The translations under genes and the position numbers were made by a program. A stretch of DNA of 64,000 nt from DATFVA01 sp963711455. Its GTDB lineage: Bacteria > Bacteroidota > Ignavibacteria > Ignavibacteriales > Ignavibacteriaceae. The notes under the pieces are model-generated. The model saw nothing but the letters and a program-made list of their open reading frames with translations, had not been told where the DNA came from and searched no databases. Location: NCBI GenBank assembly GCA_963711455.1, contig CAVQEH010000006.1, forward strand, positions 1 through 64,000, read 5' to 3'. Positions 17,121 through 26,426 of this stretch are shown in pieces; within the stretch, counting starts at the first letter, position 1, and each line of letters opens with the position of its first letter.

Positions 17121-18182
17121 ATGAATGTAAAATATTTTCTATTTATTTCATTAATTCTAATTTTAAGTGAAATAAATTACTCACAAACTCATCAGCAAAA
17201 AATTTATTCGTTTGATTCCACCAATGGATTAAAAACAGAAGTTCTCGATATTTCACCTGTTGGAACGTTTATAATAGAACAATCAAACCACGACTCATCT
17301 TACTATTATTTATGCGGAATTGACAGCAGTAAAATGTTTCTTTGGAGTTCATCATATAATATAAAGGCAGATATTACAAGGTTTTCGGAGAACTATAGGT
17401 ATATAGTTTTTAAAATCAAAAATAATGATAAGACGAGCATTAAAATATTTGATGTAATTAATAATAAAATAAAGGACATAAAAAATGAAAAAGGAAATAT
17501 TGTCACTGCTTCCATTCTGAATTTCGATGATATAGCTTATGAGTTGAGATTACGGGAAGACGAATTTCCTCAGATTTTTTATTTGAATAAAGATAAGGAA
17601 ACCTTTTTTGCAAATGGTTATGGAGGAAAATTATCTCCCGATGGAAAATGGATAATTATAAGAGATGCGATAGCTAAAGTTCCTGTTAAAAAAGGCTATG
17701 AAATCAAAACCGGATTTTATTCAATATTTAATAAAGAAGGATTTAAAATTCTCTCGTTATCTGATTTTAATAATATTGTAGAAATTCTTTGGGCTCCGGC
17801 TTCGGATAAGCTTTTGATAAGAAACCTGGGTGATCCCGGTTTCAATATAGTCTATCTTGAAAATGACAGCAGCGGCTTACAAATTAAAGAACAGAAGCAT
17901 TTTGAAAACATTACGAAGCATAACAACTATTTTAATTCGGTAGTAGATGTTAAATGGAGCCCGGATGGGGAGTATGTATTATACAAAAAATCGCTCGAAG
18001 ACGGGCATAGAGTTTATGAAAATAGTTTATGGATTTATTCTGAAAAAGACAGTTCCTGCAAACAAGTTTACAATACTTCAAACAAAATCAATAATTATTG
18101 TTTTACATTGTCCGGTGATATTATTTTAAGTGAAGAGAATCAGGATATATTGAAGCATACTGATATTATTAAGATTTCTTAA
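17121..18182 (+). CDS. secreted TolB/WD40-like beta-propeller protein
   Basis: 353 residues from ATG 17121, which stands nine bases after AGGGGAG; an in-frame TTG at 17112 overlaps that site and is less likely. A signal peptide covers residues 1-21, ending NYSQ. The body has repeated propeller blades with SPDGKWIIIRD and SPDGEYVLYKK, the PD40/TolB pattern. No enzymatic domain is seen. It is probably periplasmic or surface exposed; partner unknown. Confidence 0.7.
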   Translation: MNVKYFLFISLILILSEINYSQTHQQKIYSFDSTNGLKTEVLDISPVGTFIIEQSNHDSSYYYLCGIDSSKMFLWSSSYNIKADITRFSENYRYIVFKIKNNDKTSIKIFDVINNKIKDIKNEKGNIVTASILNFDDIAYELRLREDEFPQIFYLNKDKETFFANGYGGKLSPDGKWIIIRDAIAKVPVKKGYEIKTGFYSIFNKEGFKILSLSDFNNIVEILWAPASDKLLIRNLGDPGFNIVYLENDSSGLQIKEQKHFENITKHNNYFNSVVDVKWSPDGEYVLYKKSLEDGHRVYENSLWIYSEKDSSCKQVYNTSNKINNYCFTLSGDIILSEENQDILKHTDIIKIS

Positions 18183-18276
18183 AAATAAAACTTGAAAAGA
18201 TATCTTAAATGAAAGTTCTCCTTTCCATCTTCTTTATCTGCTTAACAATTGAATTCATTAAGTAATCGCTTTTTTT

Positions 18277-18284
18277 TATATTTG
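18277..18284 (+). promoter_or_regulatory. candidate Bacteroidota -7 promoter box for the Kdo/LPS operon
   Basis: TATATTTG fits the TAnnTTTG -7 consensus and lies 28 bp before the kdsA start. The nearest TTG upstream (18249-18251) is 25 bp away, longer than the usual spacing near 19-20, so the assignment is weak. Confidence 0.3.
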
Positions 18285-18311
18285 ATTTATATTAAACAAC
18301 TGATTATTACG

Positions 18312-19127
18312 ATGGTTGAAGTTGGCAGAATTAAAATAGGCGATAATAATCCTTTCGTACTTATTGCCGGTCCCTGCGTGGTTGAAAGTGAAAGGCTGGT
18401 AAAGAAAACCGCAGAACAAATAAAATCAATTACTTCTTCACTCAACATTCCTTTTATTTTTAAGGCAAGCTATAAAAAGGCTAACCGTACAAGTGCTTCA
18501 TCTTTTATTGGAATCGGAGATGAAGAAGCTCTTGAAATTCTTGGTAAAGTCCGGAAGGAATTTGATGTTCCCGTTTTAACAGATATTCATTTGCCGGATG
18601 AAGCTGAAAGGGCTTCTAAATATGCAGATGTTCTGCAGATTCCTGCATTCCTATGCAGACAAACTGAATTGCTTTTGGCTGCGGGTAAGACAAATAAAGT
18701 AATCAATATAAAAAAAGGACAGTTCCTAGCTCCCGAAGATATGAAGCATGCCGCCGATAAAGTTTTATCAACCGGCAATAAAAAAATTATGCTTACAGAA
18801 AGAGGAACAACCTTCGGATATCATAATCTTGTTGTTGATATGCGATCGCTTATAATTATGCGTGAGCTTGGTTATCCTGTTGTAATGGATGCAACACATT
18901 CGGTTCAACTTCCTTCAAAAGGGGATACAAGCAGCGGACAGCCGAAGTATATAAAATATCTTGCAAAAGCTGCTGCTGCTGTTGGAATTGATGCACTCTT
19001 TCTTGAAGTTCATCCTCAACCTGAAAAAGCATTGAGCGATGCATCGAGTCAGCTTCCTTTAAACGAGCTGAAACCGCTTTTAGAAGAAATTAAAAAGATT
19101 GATTTATTAATAAAAGGTTTAGATTGA
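18312..19127 (+). CDS. kdsA: 3-deoxy-8-phosphooctulonate synthase (Kdo-8-P synthase)
   Basis: Condenses phosphoenolpyruvate with arabinose-5-phosphate in Kdo synthesis. ATG 18312 gives 271 residues; the longer frame adds a hydrophobic leader not found in the family. Signatures include LIAGPCVVESE, FKASYKKANRTS, LTERGTTFGYHNLVVDMR, DATHSVQLPS and LEVHPQPEKALSD. Its stop overlaps the next gene by 4 bp. It opens an operon holding kdsD and Lpt genes. Confidence 0.96.
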   Translation: MVEVGRIKIGDNNPFVLIAGPCVVESERLVKKTAEQIKSITSSLNIPFIFKASYKKANRTSASSFIGIGDEEALEILGKVRKEFDVPVLTDIHLPDEAERASKYADVLQIPAFLCRQTELLLAAGKTNKVINIKKGQFLAPEDMKHAADKVLSTGNKKIMLTERGTTFGYHNLVVDMRSLIIMRELGYPVVMDATHSVQLPSKGDTSSGQPKYIKYLAKAAAAVGIDALFLEVHPQPEKALSDASSQLPLNELKPLLEEIKKIDLLIKGLD

Positions 19128-19882
19128 ATCCCGGTATACAAGAATTTCCTAGAGAGCTAACAAGACAGGAAAAATATCTTCTCTTCTCTGTCTTACCGGA
19201 AGAAAAACCCGGCTATAAAAAATACCGTGAAAAGATTGATGAATTGCTTGTCACTGGGTACGGAAGATTTAAAAACAACAACTTCATACTGGGAAAGAAA
19301 AATACGGTTCCCGATTTATCTTTTTCTTCAACCCCGGTTTTTGCAGCGGGAACGATTAAAACCCCCGTAGATGAAATTGACATTCTGATTAATGAAGAAA
19401 TTGATGATGAAATTGAATTCGACCTTTCACCAAATAATTCTAATAATATCCCTGATGAAATTAATGAACTGGAAAGATGGAGCTATTCAAGCTGGAATCC
19501 CGGCGATAAATCTCCTCACGATAAAAAAGAAATAAGAGAAGTTGAAATATCCAAAGGAAAATATATTCTTGCATTTGCACCTACTCACAAAAAAATCTGG
19601 CTGCATGAAAATGAAAGCGGAGTAAATTATTTAATACCCTTAACGAATTATTACAATGAGCTGATGGGATTTAAAAGAACAAGAGATCCTAAAGTAGCAT
19701 TGAATCCAAGGCTGCTGTTTCAAAAGTTAAATGATTTTTCTGATGATGATTTAATTAACGCATATGTTTTATACAATAAATATATGAGGAGATTTTCTAT
19801 AGATTTTTCCAAATATTTAAGGCAGCCGGAAGTTAACAATAAAAAAAGATTTAAAGATTTATTTAAGAAGGACAAAAATTGA
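19124..19882 (+). CDS. conserved unknown protein coupled inside the Kdo/Lpt operon
   Basis: 252 residues starting with TTG inside the kdsA stop (TTGA) and ending with a 4-bp overlap into kdsD, so it is translationally coupled on both sides. It is soluble, without signal peptide or membrane segment. The N-terminal 60 residues (RELTRQEKYLLFSVLPEEKP) and the C-terminal part (FSDDDLINAYVLYNKY) look helical, with an acidic linker EIDDEIEFDLSPNN between. There is no HAD motif, so it is not the missing Kdo-8-P phosphatase KdsC. I do not recognise the family. Its position suggests a role in Kdo or LPS supply. Confidence 0.65.
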   Translation: MNPGIQEFPRELTRQEKYLLFSVLPEEKPGYKKYREKIDELLVTGYGRFKNNNFILGKKNTVPDLSFSSTPVFAAGTIKTPVDEIDILINEEIDDEIEFDLSPNNSNNIPDEINELERWSYSSWNPGDKSPHDKKEIREVEISKGKYILAFAPTHKKIWLHENESGVNYLIPLTNYYNELMGFKRTRDPKVALNPRLLFQKLNDFSDDDLINAYVLYNKYMRRFSIDFSKYLRQPEVNNKKRFKDLFKKDKN

Positions 19883-20856
19883 ATTCGCATGAAATAATTA
19901 AAAAGGGGAAAGAAGTCATCAGAATAGAAGCTGCAGCAGTTGCAGACCTGGAAAACAGTATTGACGAAGAATTCGTGAAAGCTGTTGATACAATTTATGA
20001 ATGTAAAGGTCGTGTTGTGTTAACAGGAATGGGAAAGAGCGGGCTTATTGCCCGCAAAATTGTGGCAACACTAAACTCAACAGGAACGGCGTCAATTTAT
20101 CTTCATCCTACTGACGCACTTCACGGCGATCTCGGAATGGTAAGGAAAGAAGATGTTGTAATCCTGTTGAGCAAAAGCGGAAATACCGAAGAGATATCAA
20201 ATCTTATTCCTATGCTTAAGAGGCTTAAGGTTACATTAATTGCACTATGCGGTTCACGCGAATCAAAACTTGCAGAAGAGTGCGATATTTTTTTAAATAT
20301 TGGGGTGAAAGAAGAAGCATGTCCTCACGATCTTGCCCCGACATCATCAACGACTGCAACACTTGCAATGGGTGATGCTCTCTCTGTTGCACTACTTGAG
20401 AAAAGAGATTTTACTGCTGAGGATTTTGCATTTCTTCATCCCGGCGGAAGTCTGGGTAAAAGGCTCTCACTAAAGATAAAAGAGATAATGATTAAAGGAG
20501 ATAAGATTCCCTCGGTTATCGAAAATGCATCGATAAAAGATGTGATACTTGAAATTACTTCAAAAAGATTGGGAACTACTTCCGTTGTGAATAATGAAGG
20601 AATACTTACCGGGATAATTACAGACGGAGATCTCAGAAGACTGCTTGAGAAAACTCTCGAGATAAAAAATCTTACAGCAAAAGATATAATGACTAAAAAC
20701 CCGAAGGTGACGAAAGAATTTTATCTCGCTTCTTTCGCATTACAGCAAATGGAAAATTTTAAGATTACTACTCTCATCATTGTAAATGATGATAACAAGC
20801 CTGCGGGTATACTTCATCTTCATGACCTGATTAATCTCGGGCTTCAACAGAGATGA
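19879..20856 (+). CDS. kdsD: arabinose-5-phosphate isomerase
   Basis: Interconverts ribulose-5-phosphate and arabinose-5-phosphate, the first Kdo precursor. KpsF/GutQ architecture: a SIS sugar-isomerase domain (about residues 35-175) with LTGMGKSGLIARKIVATL and HPTDALHGDLGMV, then two CBS domains (about 205-325) with ITDGDLRRLLE. 325 residues is the standard length. It starts with TTG 19879 overlapping the upstream stop and overlaps lptC by 4 bp. Confidence 0.95.
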   Translation: MNSHEIIKKGKEVIRIEAAAVADLENSIDEEFVKAVDTIYECKGRVVLTGMGKSGLIARKIVATLNSTGTASIYLHPTDALHGDLGMVRKEDVVILLSKSGNTEEISNLIPMLKRLKVTLIALCGSRESKLAEECDIFLNIGVKEEACPHDLAPTSSTTATLAMGDALSVALLEKRDFTAEDFAFLHPGGSLGKRLSLKIKEIMIKGDKIPSVIENASIKDVILEITSKRLGTTSVVNNEGILTGIITDGDLRRLLEKTLEIKNLTAKDIMTKNPKVTKEFYLASFALQQMENFKITTLIIVNDDNKPAGILHLHDLINLGLQQR

Positions 20857-21398
20857 GATATTTATTTTTTTTAATTGCCGCTTTAATTTTTGTTTATCTC
20901 GGTTGTGGTGAACAAAAAGTTAAACCCGATATAAATCCAAATCTTAATGTTGAAGAAATTCCTGCACAGGAAAGCTGGGATGCAAAGGTCATATTTTCAG
21001 ATTCAGGGAAGACAACAGCTATTTTATATGCCGGTCATCTCAGAGTATTTAATGAAAAAAAGGAAACTCTTTTAGATAGCGGTGTTACCGTTGATTTTTA
21101 TAATCCTCAGGAAGTAAAAACAACAACCCTTACTTCTGAAAGAGGAAAAGTTGATGACGCTACAAAAAATCTTTGGGCAATAGATAGTGTTGTTGCCGTT
21201 AATGATAGTGGTGTGACTATAAAAACAGATGAACTGATGTGGCGGAACAGTGACAGGAAAATCGTTTCGGATAAGTTTGTTACAATCCTTACCAGTAAAG
21301 AAAAAATACAGGGCTTCGGTTTTGAGGCAAACCAGAACCTGACAAACTATGTTATTTATAATATTACATACACAGCAAGAGCAGATAGTCTTAAGTGA
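20853..21398 (+). CDS. lptC: LPS export protein LptC (lipoprotein form)
   Basis: Links the inner-membrane LPS extractor to the periplasmic LptA bridge. 181 residues; the N-terminal hydrophobic segment ends in a lipobox with cysteine at residue 18 (FVYLGC), so this LptC is probably a lipoprotein instead of a membrane-anchored form, a common state outside Proteobacteria. The beta-jellyroll region has the pattern TLTSERGKVDDATKNLWAID and VTIKTDELMWRN, typical of the LptC/OstA fold. It overlaps kdsD and the LptA-like gene by 4 bp each. Confidence 0.88.
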   Translation: MRYLFFLIAALIFVYLGCGEQKVKPDINPNLNVEEIPAQESWDAKVIFSDSGKTTAILYAGHLRVFNEKKETLLDSGVTVDFYNPQEVKTTTLTSERGKVDDATKNLWAIDSVVAVNDSGVTIKTDELMWRNSDRKIVSDKFVTILTSKEKIQGFGFEANQNLTNYVIYNITYTARADSLK

Positions 21399-22903
21399 TA
21401 CCCAATTTAAAAAATAGAATAACGACGTCGACCCCTGATTCAATAAACAATTCAGTGAATATCTATATTGTCGGTGTCATCTGTATTTTATTATTTCTTT
21501 TTTCTATAAATATCTTTTCCCAGGAAAAAGGGGAAGTGATTACTGTTGTGGGGGATAGTCTTGTTGGTAAAATTGTAAGTGGCGAAACTACCCGCGAAGT
21601 ATACGGCAACGTTGTGTTAACGCAAGGGAACGTGGTAATCACTTGCAATAAAGCTATTCAATATATTTCAAGAAATGATGCTGAACTTATTGGTGATGTT
21701 GTTGTTAAACAGGATAGCATGACAATAAGGACTCCAAAAGGTTTTTATTATGGCAATGAAAGGCGTGCGGAAAGCAATGCTGGTGTGCAACTTGACGATA
21801 AAAAAGTTATCCTGACTGCTGATTCAGGTGAATATTTTTTTAATGATGACAAAGCAGTGTTTCGAAGCAGAGTTACTTTATATGATACCGCAAGTACTCT
21901 TACTTCAAAGGAACTTACTTATTATAAGAACGAAGATAGGGCAATAGCTATAGGCAGTGTGAAAATTATTCAGAAGGATAATATAATTAATGCTGATACG
22001 CTTGAGCATTTCAGAAACTCAAGGGTAACTTTTGCGACCAGTAATGTAAGAGTAAAAAATCGAAGCAACAGTGTGCAGATTTTCGGTGATCATCTCATTG
22101 ATTATGCAAAGCGGTTTCATACTATTGTGGATAAAAATCCTTTACTTGTTCAGGTTGATACAACCAGGTCACCTCTGCCGGATTCGATGATAGTCGGTAC
22201 TGATAGTATTCAAATAAAGCTTGATACATTAATTATAAAATCCGAAATGATGGAAGCTTACCGTGATACTATAAATACCTTTGAAGCAAGAGATTCTGTC
22301 AGAATCTGGAGAGATTCTTTTGCATCATTAAATGATTATTCTGTTTATTTTAAGAACGATGATAAAATTATTACTTACCGCAAACAGGAAGAGAAAATGA
22401 AACCGGTTTTGTGGAATGAAGAGACCCAGCTTTCCGGTGATTCCATCACCATCTTTTTAAAGGATAATAATATACAGGCACTGGAAGTTGTTAAATCGGC
22501 TTTTGTTCTTTCCCAAAATGAAATTTACAACAACAGGTTTAACCAGATTTCAGGGGATAAATTAATTATGTATTTTGATAACGGGGCTGTTAGTCGGGTT
22601 GAAGTTAAAGGAAATGTTTACAATGTTTATTATATGTATACTGATGGAAAAAAACCGGACGGGCTTACTCAATCATCGGCAGAATCAGCAGTAATAAGCT
22701 TTAAACAAAAAAAAGTAAGTGAAGTAAAACTATATGGTTCTCCTAAAAGTGAATACTACCCGGAAAATATGGTGGCCGGTAAGGAACAGAATTATGATCT
22801 GCCGGGTTTCAAAATTGTAGAAAACCGTCCTGACAAAAGAGAACTGCTTAGACAAATTAAACCGGCGGGCAGAATTTTTTCACCAATGGATACACTTCAG
22901 TAA
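21395..22903 (+). CDS. OstA/LptA-like periplasmic LPS transport protein
   Basis: 502 residues starting at GTG 21395, inside the lptC stop. A membrane segment or uncleaved signal lies near residues 23-41 (YIVGVICILLFLFSINIFS). After this comes the OstA-type jellyroll, with VYGNVVLTQGNVVITCNKAI and DAELIGDVVVKQDSMTIRT, repeated further on. E. coli LptA has about 185 residues, so this one is much longer and may form a multi-unit bridge by itself; its middle and C-terminus resemble the N-terminal part of LptD without the barrel. It is followed by lptB after two bases. Confidence 0.82.
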   Translation: MIPNLKNRITTSTPDSINNSVNIYIVGVICILLFLFSINIFSQEKGEVITVVGDSLVGKIVSGETTREVYGNVVLTQGNVVITCNKAIQYISRNDAELIGDVVVKQDSMTIRTPKGFYYGNERRAESNAGVQLDDKKVILTADSGEYFFNDDKAVFRSRVTLYDTASTLTSKELTYYKNEDRAIAIGSVKIIQKDNIINADTLEHFRNSRVTFATSNVRVKNRSNSVQIFGDHLIDYAKRFHTIVDKNPLLVQVDTTRSPLPDSMIVGTDSIQIKLDTLIIKSEMMEAYRDTINTFEARDSVRIWRDSFASLNDYSVYFKNDDKIITYRKQEEKMKPVLWNEETQLSGDSITIFLKDNNIQALEVVKSAFVLSQNEIYNNRFNQISGDKLIMYFDNGAVSRVEVKGNVYNVYYMYTDGKKPDGLTQSSAESAVISFKQKKVSEVKLYGSPKSEYYPENMVAGKEQNYDLPGFKIVENRPDKRELLRQIKPAGRIFSPMDTLQ

Positions 22904-22905
22904 TT

Positions 22906-23646
22906 ATGGATGCAAAAACATTAAGAAGCGAAGATCTTATAAAAATATATAAACACCGTACTGTAGTTAATAAAGCTTCAGTAAAAGTATCAAAAGGTGA
23001 AATTGTAGGACTTCTTGGTCCTAATGGTGCGGGAAAAACTACAACATTTTATATGATTACCGGGATGATAAAACCGGATGGCGGAAAAGTTTTTCTTGAT
23101 GATACGGAAATAACAAAAATCCCTATGTATAAACGCGCAAGAATGGGAATAGGTTATCTTCCCCAGGAGGCATCGATATTCAGAAAACTATCTGTTGAAG
23201 ATAACATTATGGCTGTACTCCAGATGATAAAGCTTTCTCCCAAAGAACGAAAAGAAAAATGTGAATCTTTGCTTGATGATTTAAGCATCGCCCACATACG
23301 CAAAAGTATTGGCTTTCAGTTAAGCGGCGGTGAAAGAAGGAGAACCGAGATTGCCCGTGCACTTGCAACCGATCCGAGTTTTATTTTACTTGATGAACCA
23401 TTCGCCGGGATTGACCCGATTGCCGTCGAAGATATTATGACAATAGTTGCAAACCTGAAGAACCGGGGAATAGGCGTCTTAATAACCGACCATAATGTTC
23501 ATGAAACTTTAAGTATAGTTGATAATGCATATATTTTAATCAGCGGTGTAATCTTTAAATCGGGAGGAGCAGAGATGCTTGCGGAAGATGAAGAAGTCCG
23601 TAAGCTTTATCTTGGTGAAAAGTTTCGTCTTGACCGCTATCAGTAA
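22906..23646 (+). CDS. lptB: LPS export ABC transporter ATP-binding protein
   Basis: Powers LPS extraction by the LptFG permease. 246 residues with Walker A GPNGAGKTTT (from residue 38), signature LSGGERRRTEIARAL, Walker B FILLDEPFAGIDP and the TDHNVHETL switch region, all typical for LptB. The lptF/lptG permease genes are not in this window. It closes the Kdo/Lpt operon, with a long palindrome at its stop codon. Confidence 0.95.
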   Translation: MDAKTLRSEDLIKIYKHRTVVNKASVKVSKGEIVGLLGPNGAGKTTTFYMITGMIKPDGGKVFLDDTEITKIPMYKRARMGIGYLPQEASIFRKLSVEDNIMAVLQMIKLSPKERKEKCESLLDDLSIAHIRKSIGFQLSGGERRRTEIARALATDPSFILLDEPFAGIDPIAVEDIMTIVANLKNRGIGVLITDHNVHETLSIVDNAYILISGVIFKSGGAEMLAEDEEVRKLYLGEKFRLDRYQ

Positions 23647-23668
23647 GAATTTGATTAATCAAATTCTT
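23645..23668. terminator. 24-bp perfect palindrome at the end of lptB
   Basis: AAGAATTTGATTAATCAAATTCTT is a perfect inverted repeat that overlaps the lptB stop codon and is followed by GTTTTCTT. It can form a 10-bp stem with a 4-nt loop. The stem is AT-rich and the T-run is broken, so termination may be partial, leaving some readthrough to murB. Confidence 0.55.
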
Positions 23669-23713
23669 GTTTTCTTATTTATAATTCATTCATTCCAAAC
23701 ATTCTTATACTGA

Positions 23714-24730
23714 ATGGAAATAGCAAAAAATTTTTCATTAAAAAGATTTAACACTTTTGGCATTGATGCTAAAGCAAAAGCTTTTGTTGATATCACTCAG
23801 GAAGAAGAACTTCCCGAAATTCTTTCCTTAAATGAATTGAAAAACTATAGCAGGTTTATTCTTGGCGGTGGAAGCAATGTTCTTTTTACTAAAGATTATG
23901 ATGGATTGGTAATTAAAAATTCAATTCCGGGAATAGAAATTATAAGTGAAGATAAATATACCGTAACAATTGAAGCAGGCAGCGGAGTAAACTGGAATGA
24001 CCTTGTTACTTATTGTGTTGATATAAATTTAGGTGGAATTGAAAATCTTGCTCTGATTCCCGGCACTGTGGGAGCTGCTCCCATTCAGAATATAGGGGCT
24101 TATGGTGAAGAATTCAGTGAAACTTTTTTAAGCCTTGATGGATTTTATATTGATTCTTCGGAAAAAGGAGTTTTCTATAAAAAGGATTGTAAGTTCGGCT
24201 ACAGGGACAGCATTTTTAAGAATGAATTAAAGAATAAATTTGTTATAACAAAAGTTCGGCTGAAGCTGAGTAAAAATCCTGTTATAAAAACAGAATATGG
24301 AAATGTAATCAACGAGCTTGAGAAAACAGGTAAGTCCGATTTTACTATTAAAGATGTAAGTGAAGCAATAATAAAAATAAGAAAAGAAAAACTGCCTGAT
24401 CCTGTTGTAATCGGAAATGCCGGAAGCTTCTTCAAAAATCCTGAAATTAAATTAAAGGAATTTAATTTGTTAAAGGAAAAATATCCTGATATAAAAGGTT
24501 ATCCTTCAGATAATAACAATATTAAGCTTTCTGCCGCCTGGCTAATTGATAAAGCGGGATGGAAAGGCTTCAGGAAAGGGGAAACCGGCACACATATAAA
24601 TCACGCACTTGTAATTGTTAATTACGGAAATGCAACCGGAGAAGAAATTTTACACTTTGCTAAACAAATTAAAAAATCGATTTATGATAAATTTGACCTT
24701 GTGCTTGAAGAGGAGGTAAATATAATTTAA
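23714..24730 (+). CDS. murB: UDP-N-acetylmuramate dehydrogenase
   Basis: FAD-dependent reduction of UDP-GlcNAc-enolpyruvate to UDP-MurNAc in peptidoglycan synthesis. 338 residues match the E. coli-like (type I) enzyme. FAD-binding LGGGSNVLFT, IPGTVGAAPIQNIGAYGEE, and the catalytic serine region GNAGSFFKNPEI are all present, as is the C-terminal HALVIVNYGNATGEE. It stands 67 bp after lptB. Confidence 0.95.
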   Translation: MEIAKNFSLKRFNTFGIDAKAKAFVDITQEEELPEILSLNELKNYSRFILGGGSNVLFTKDYDGLVIKNSIPGIEIISEDKYTVTIEAGSGVNWNDLVTYCVDINLGGIENLALIPGTVGAAPIQNIGAYGEEFSETFLSLDGFYIDSSEKGVFYKKDCKFGYRDSIFKNELKNKFVITKVRLKLSKNPVIKTEYGNVINELEKTGKSDFTIKDVSEAIIKIRKEKLPDPVVIGNAGSFFKNPEIKLKEFNLLKEKYPDIKGYPSDNNNIKLSAAWLIDKAGWKGFRKGETGTHINHALVIVNYGNATGEEILHFAKQIKKSIYDKFDLVLEEEVNII

Positions 24731-24897
24731 TTATCCCATTATTTTTTTGGTTTTGTCATTATTCCAATATTCCATTCTCCAAAGGAATCTTTCGGACAAA
24801 ATTCCGTCTTTGCGATGCAGCATATTTGGTTGAATTTCATCGGCATAATATTTATGTTCCATCAAAATCCAAACAACAATTAATCTGGAAGTTTAAA

Positions 24898-25713
24898 ATG
24901 AATGATCAGAAAGATGAAAAAGTAGTTTCTGCTTATGAAAAAGCTGCTCAGGAGGGTGTGGATCCTCGGTGTATTCCTCAACGTTTAACCGGTCCTGTTC
25001 CTGTCCACGATGAAATTCCTTATCCTGATTATCCTGATTCTGACCATGAAATATGGAAATTTTTATATGACAGGCAAATGAAATATCTTCCTGGGAGAGT
25101 GTGTGAAGAATATCTTAATGGTACAAAAAAGTTAAATTTCACTCCAGATAAAATTCCTGCATTAAAAGATTTGAGTCAGGTATTCTATAAAACTACCGGT
25201 TGGAAAATAGCGAGAGTACCGGGTTTGATCCACGAACAGAATTTCTTTGAACTTCTTCAGAAAAAAATATTCCCTTCCACTGATTATATCAGGGGAAAAG
25301 AAGAACTTGACTACACGCCTGCCCCTGATTGCTTTCACGATATGTTTGGGCATATGCCTATGCTTACGGATGAAAACTTTGCATCATTCTACCAGATGTT
25401 TGGTGAAGCCGCACTAAATGCTGAAGGAATGAACCGCAAATATCTCGAAACATTTCACTGGTTTACTGTTGAATTCGGATTGATCAAAAAACCTGAAGGA
25501 ATGAGAATTTATGGTGCAGGAATAATTTCTTCCAAAGAGGAAGTTACTCATGCATTGTCTAAAGAGGTTGAAGTAAGAGATTTTGATCCTGACAAACTGG
25601 TAAGACAGGATTATGATGTCTGGCATCTGCAGCCTGTTCTCTGGGCTATCGATTCTTTTGAACATCTTGAAGATGGCTTTAAAGCCTGGACAAAAAAACA
25701 GGGACTATTGTAA
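24898..25713 (+). CDS. phhA: phenylalanine 4-monooxygenase
   Basis: Hydroxylates phenylalanine to tyrosine using a tetrahydropterin and non-haem iron. ATG 24898 with GGAAG upstream gives 271 residues; the frame from 24826 adds residues unlike the family. The iron ligands are His147 and His152 in DCFHDMFGHMP and Glu192 in HWFTVEFGL. It has only the catalytic domain, without the regulatory ACT and tetramerisation parts of animal enzymes, as in other bacteria. The pterin synthesis genes for its cofactor follow within 2-3 kb on the same strand. Confidence 0.93.
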   Translation: MNDQKDEKVVSAYEKAAQEGVDPRCIPQRLTGPVPVHDEIPYPDYPDSDHEIWKFLYDRQMKYLPGRVCEEYLNGTKKLNFTPDKIPALKDLSQVFYKTTGWKIARVPGLIHEQNFFELLQKKIFPSTDYIRGKEELDYTPAPDCFHDMFGHMPMLTDENFASFYQMFGEAALNAEGMNRKYLETFHWFTVEFGLIKKPEGMRIYGAGIISSKEEVTHALSKEVEVRDFDPDKLVRQDYDVWHLQPVLWAIDSFEHLEDGFKAWTKKQGLL

Positions 25714-25947
25714 ATTATTTGCAAGATCAACTCCCGGATTTAAAGATATCTGATTGAACATTACTTTACTTTCATAAATATTTCAGTCGATTTCTGTTAG
25801 TGCTTCATTAAAACTGGTGTTTCAAGTTACATTATCATTCCCGAACTTGAATGTCCATTCCTAATTATCTAATTTTATTTATTATTATCATAAGCTTTTA
25901 TAAATAAGTTATTTACAAATATCTTTTAATTAAAGAGGAAGAATATT

Positions 25948-26424
25948 ATGCCTGTTAATGAAGGAGATGCTGCGCCGGATTTTAAATTAAAGAATCAGGA
26001 TGCAGAAGATATTTCACTTTCTGATTACAAAGGTGAGAATATTGTTCTTTTGTTTTTTCCTTTTGCTTTTTCTTCCGTATGCACAATTGAAATGAGAAAA
26101 ATGCAGGAGGAGTTCAATAACAATTTAGATATTGATGCCCAGGTAATAGGGATAAGTGTCGACAGTCCTTATACATTAAAAGAATTCAGAAGGTCAAACC
26201 AATTGAACTTTCCGCTGCTCAGTGATTTCAATAAAGAAGTTTCCCGTAAATATGATTCATTATATGAGAAATATTTTCCTGAAAAATATAACTACAATGG
26301 AGTATCAAAAAGGTCAGCTTTTGTAATTGGAAAAAATGGAAAAATAAAGTACAAAGAAATTTGTCCCACTCCCGGGGATCAGCCTGATTATGATAAGATG
26401 AAAAAAGTTATAAGGAATGAATAA
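25948..26424 (+). CDS. peroxiredoxin (AhpC/TSA family, AhpE/Bcp-like)
   Basis: Reduces peroxides through a reactive cysteine. 158 residues of thioredoxin fold. The peroxidatic motif reads PFAFSSVCTIE, which fits PxxxSxxC with serine in place of the more common threonine. No obvious resolving cysteine stands five residues after it, so it is probably a 1-Cys or atypical type. Two bases separate its stop from the rhodanese gene. Confidence 0.88.
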   Translation: MPVNEGDAAPDFKLKNQDAEDISLSDYKGENIVLLFFPFAFSSVCTIEMRKMQEEFNNNLDIDAQVIGISVDSPYTLKEFRRSNQLNFPLLSDFNKEVSRKYDSLYEKYFPEKYNYNGVSKRSAFVIGKNGKIKYKEICPTPGDQPDYDKMKKVIRNE

Positions 26425-26426
26425 CT

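Noticed and set aside
19124..19882. KdsC Kdo-8-phosphate phosphatase
   Set aside because: No HAD aspartate motifs are present; length and composition do not fit.
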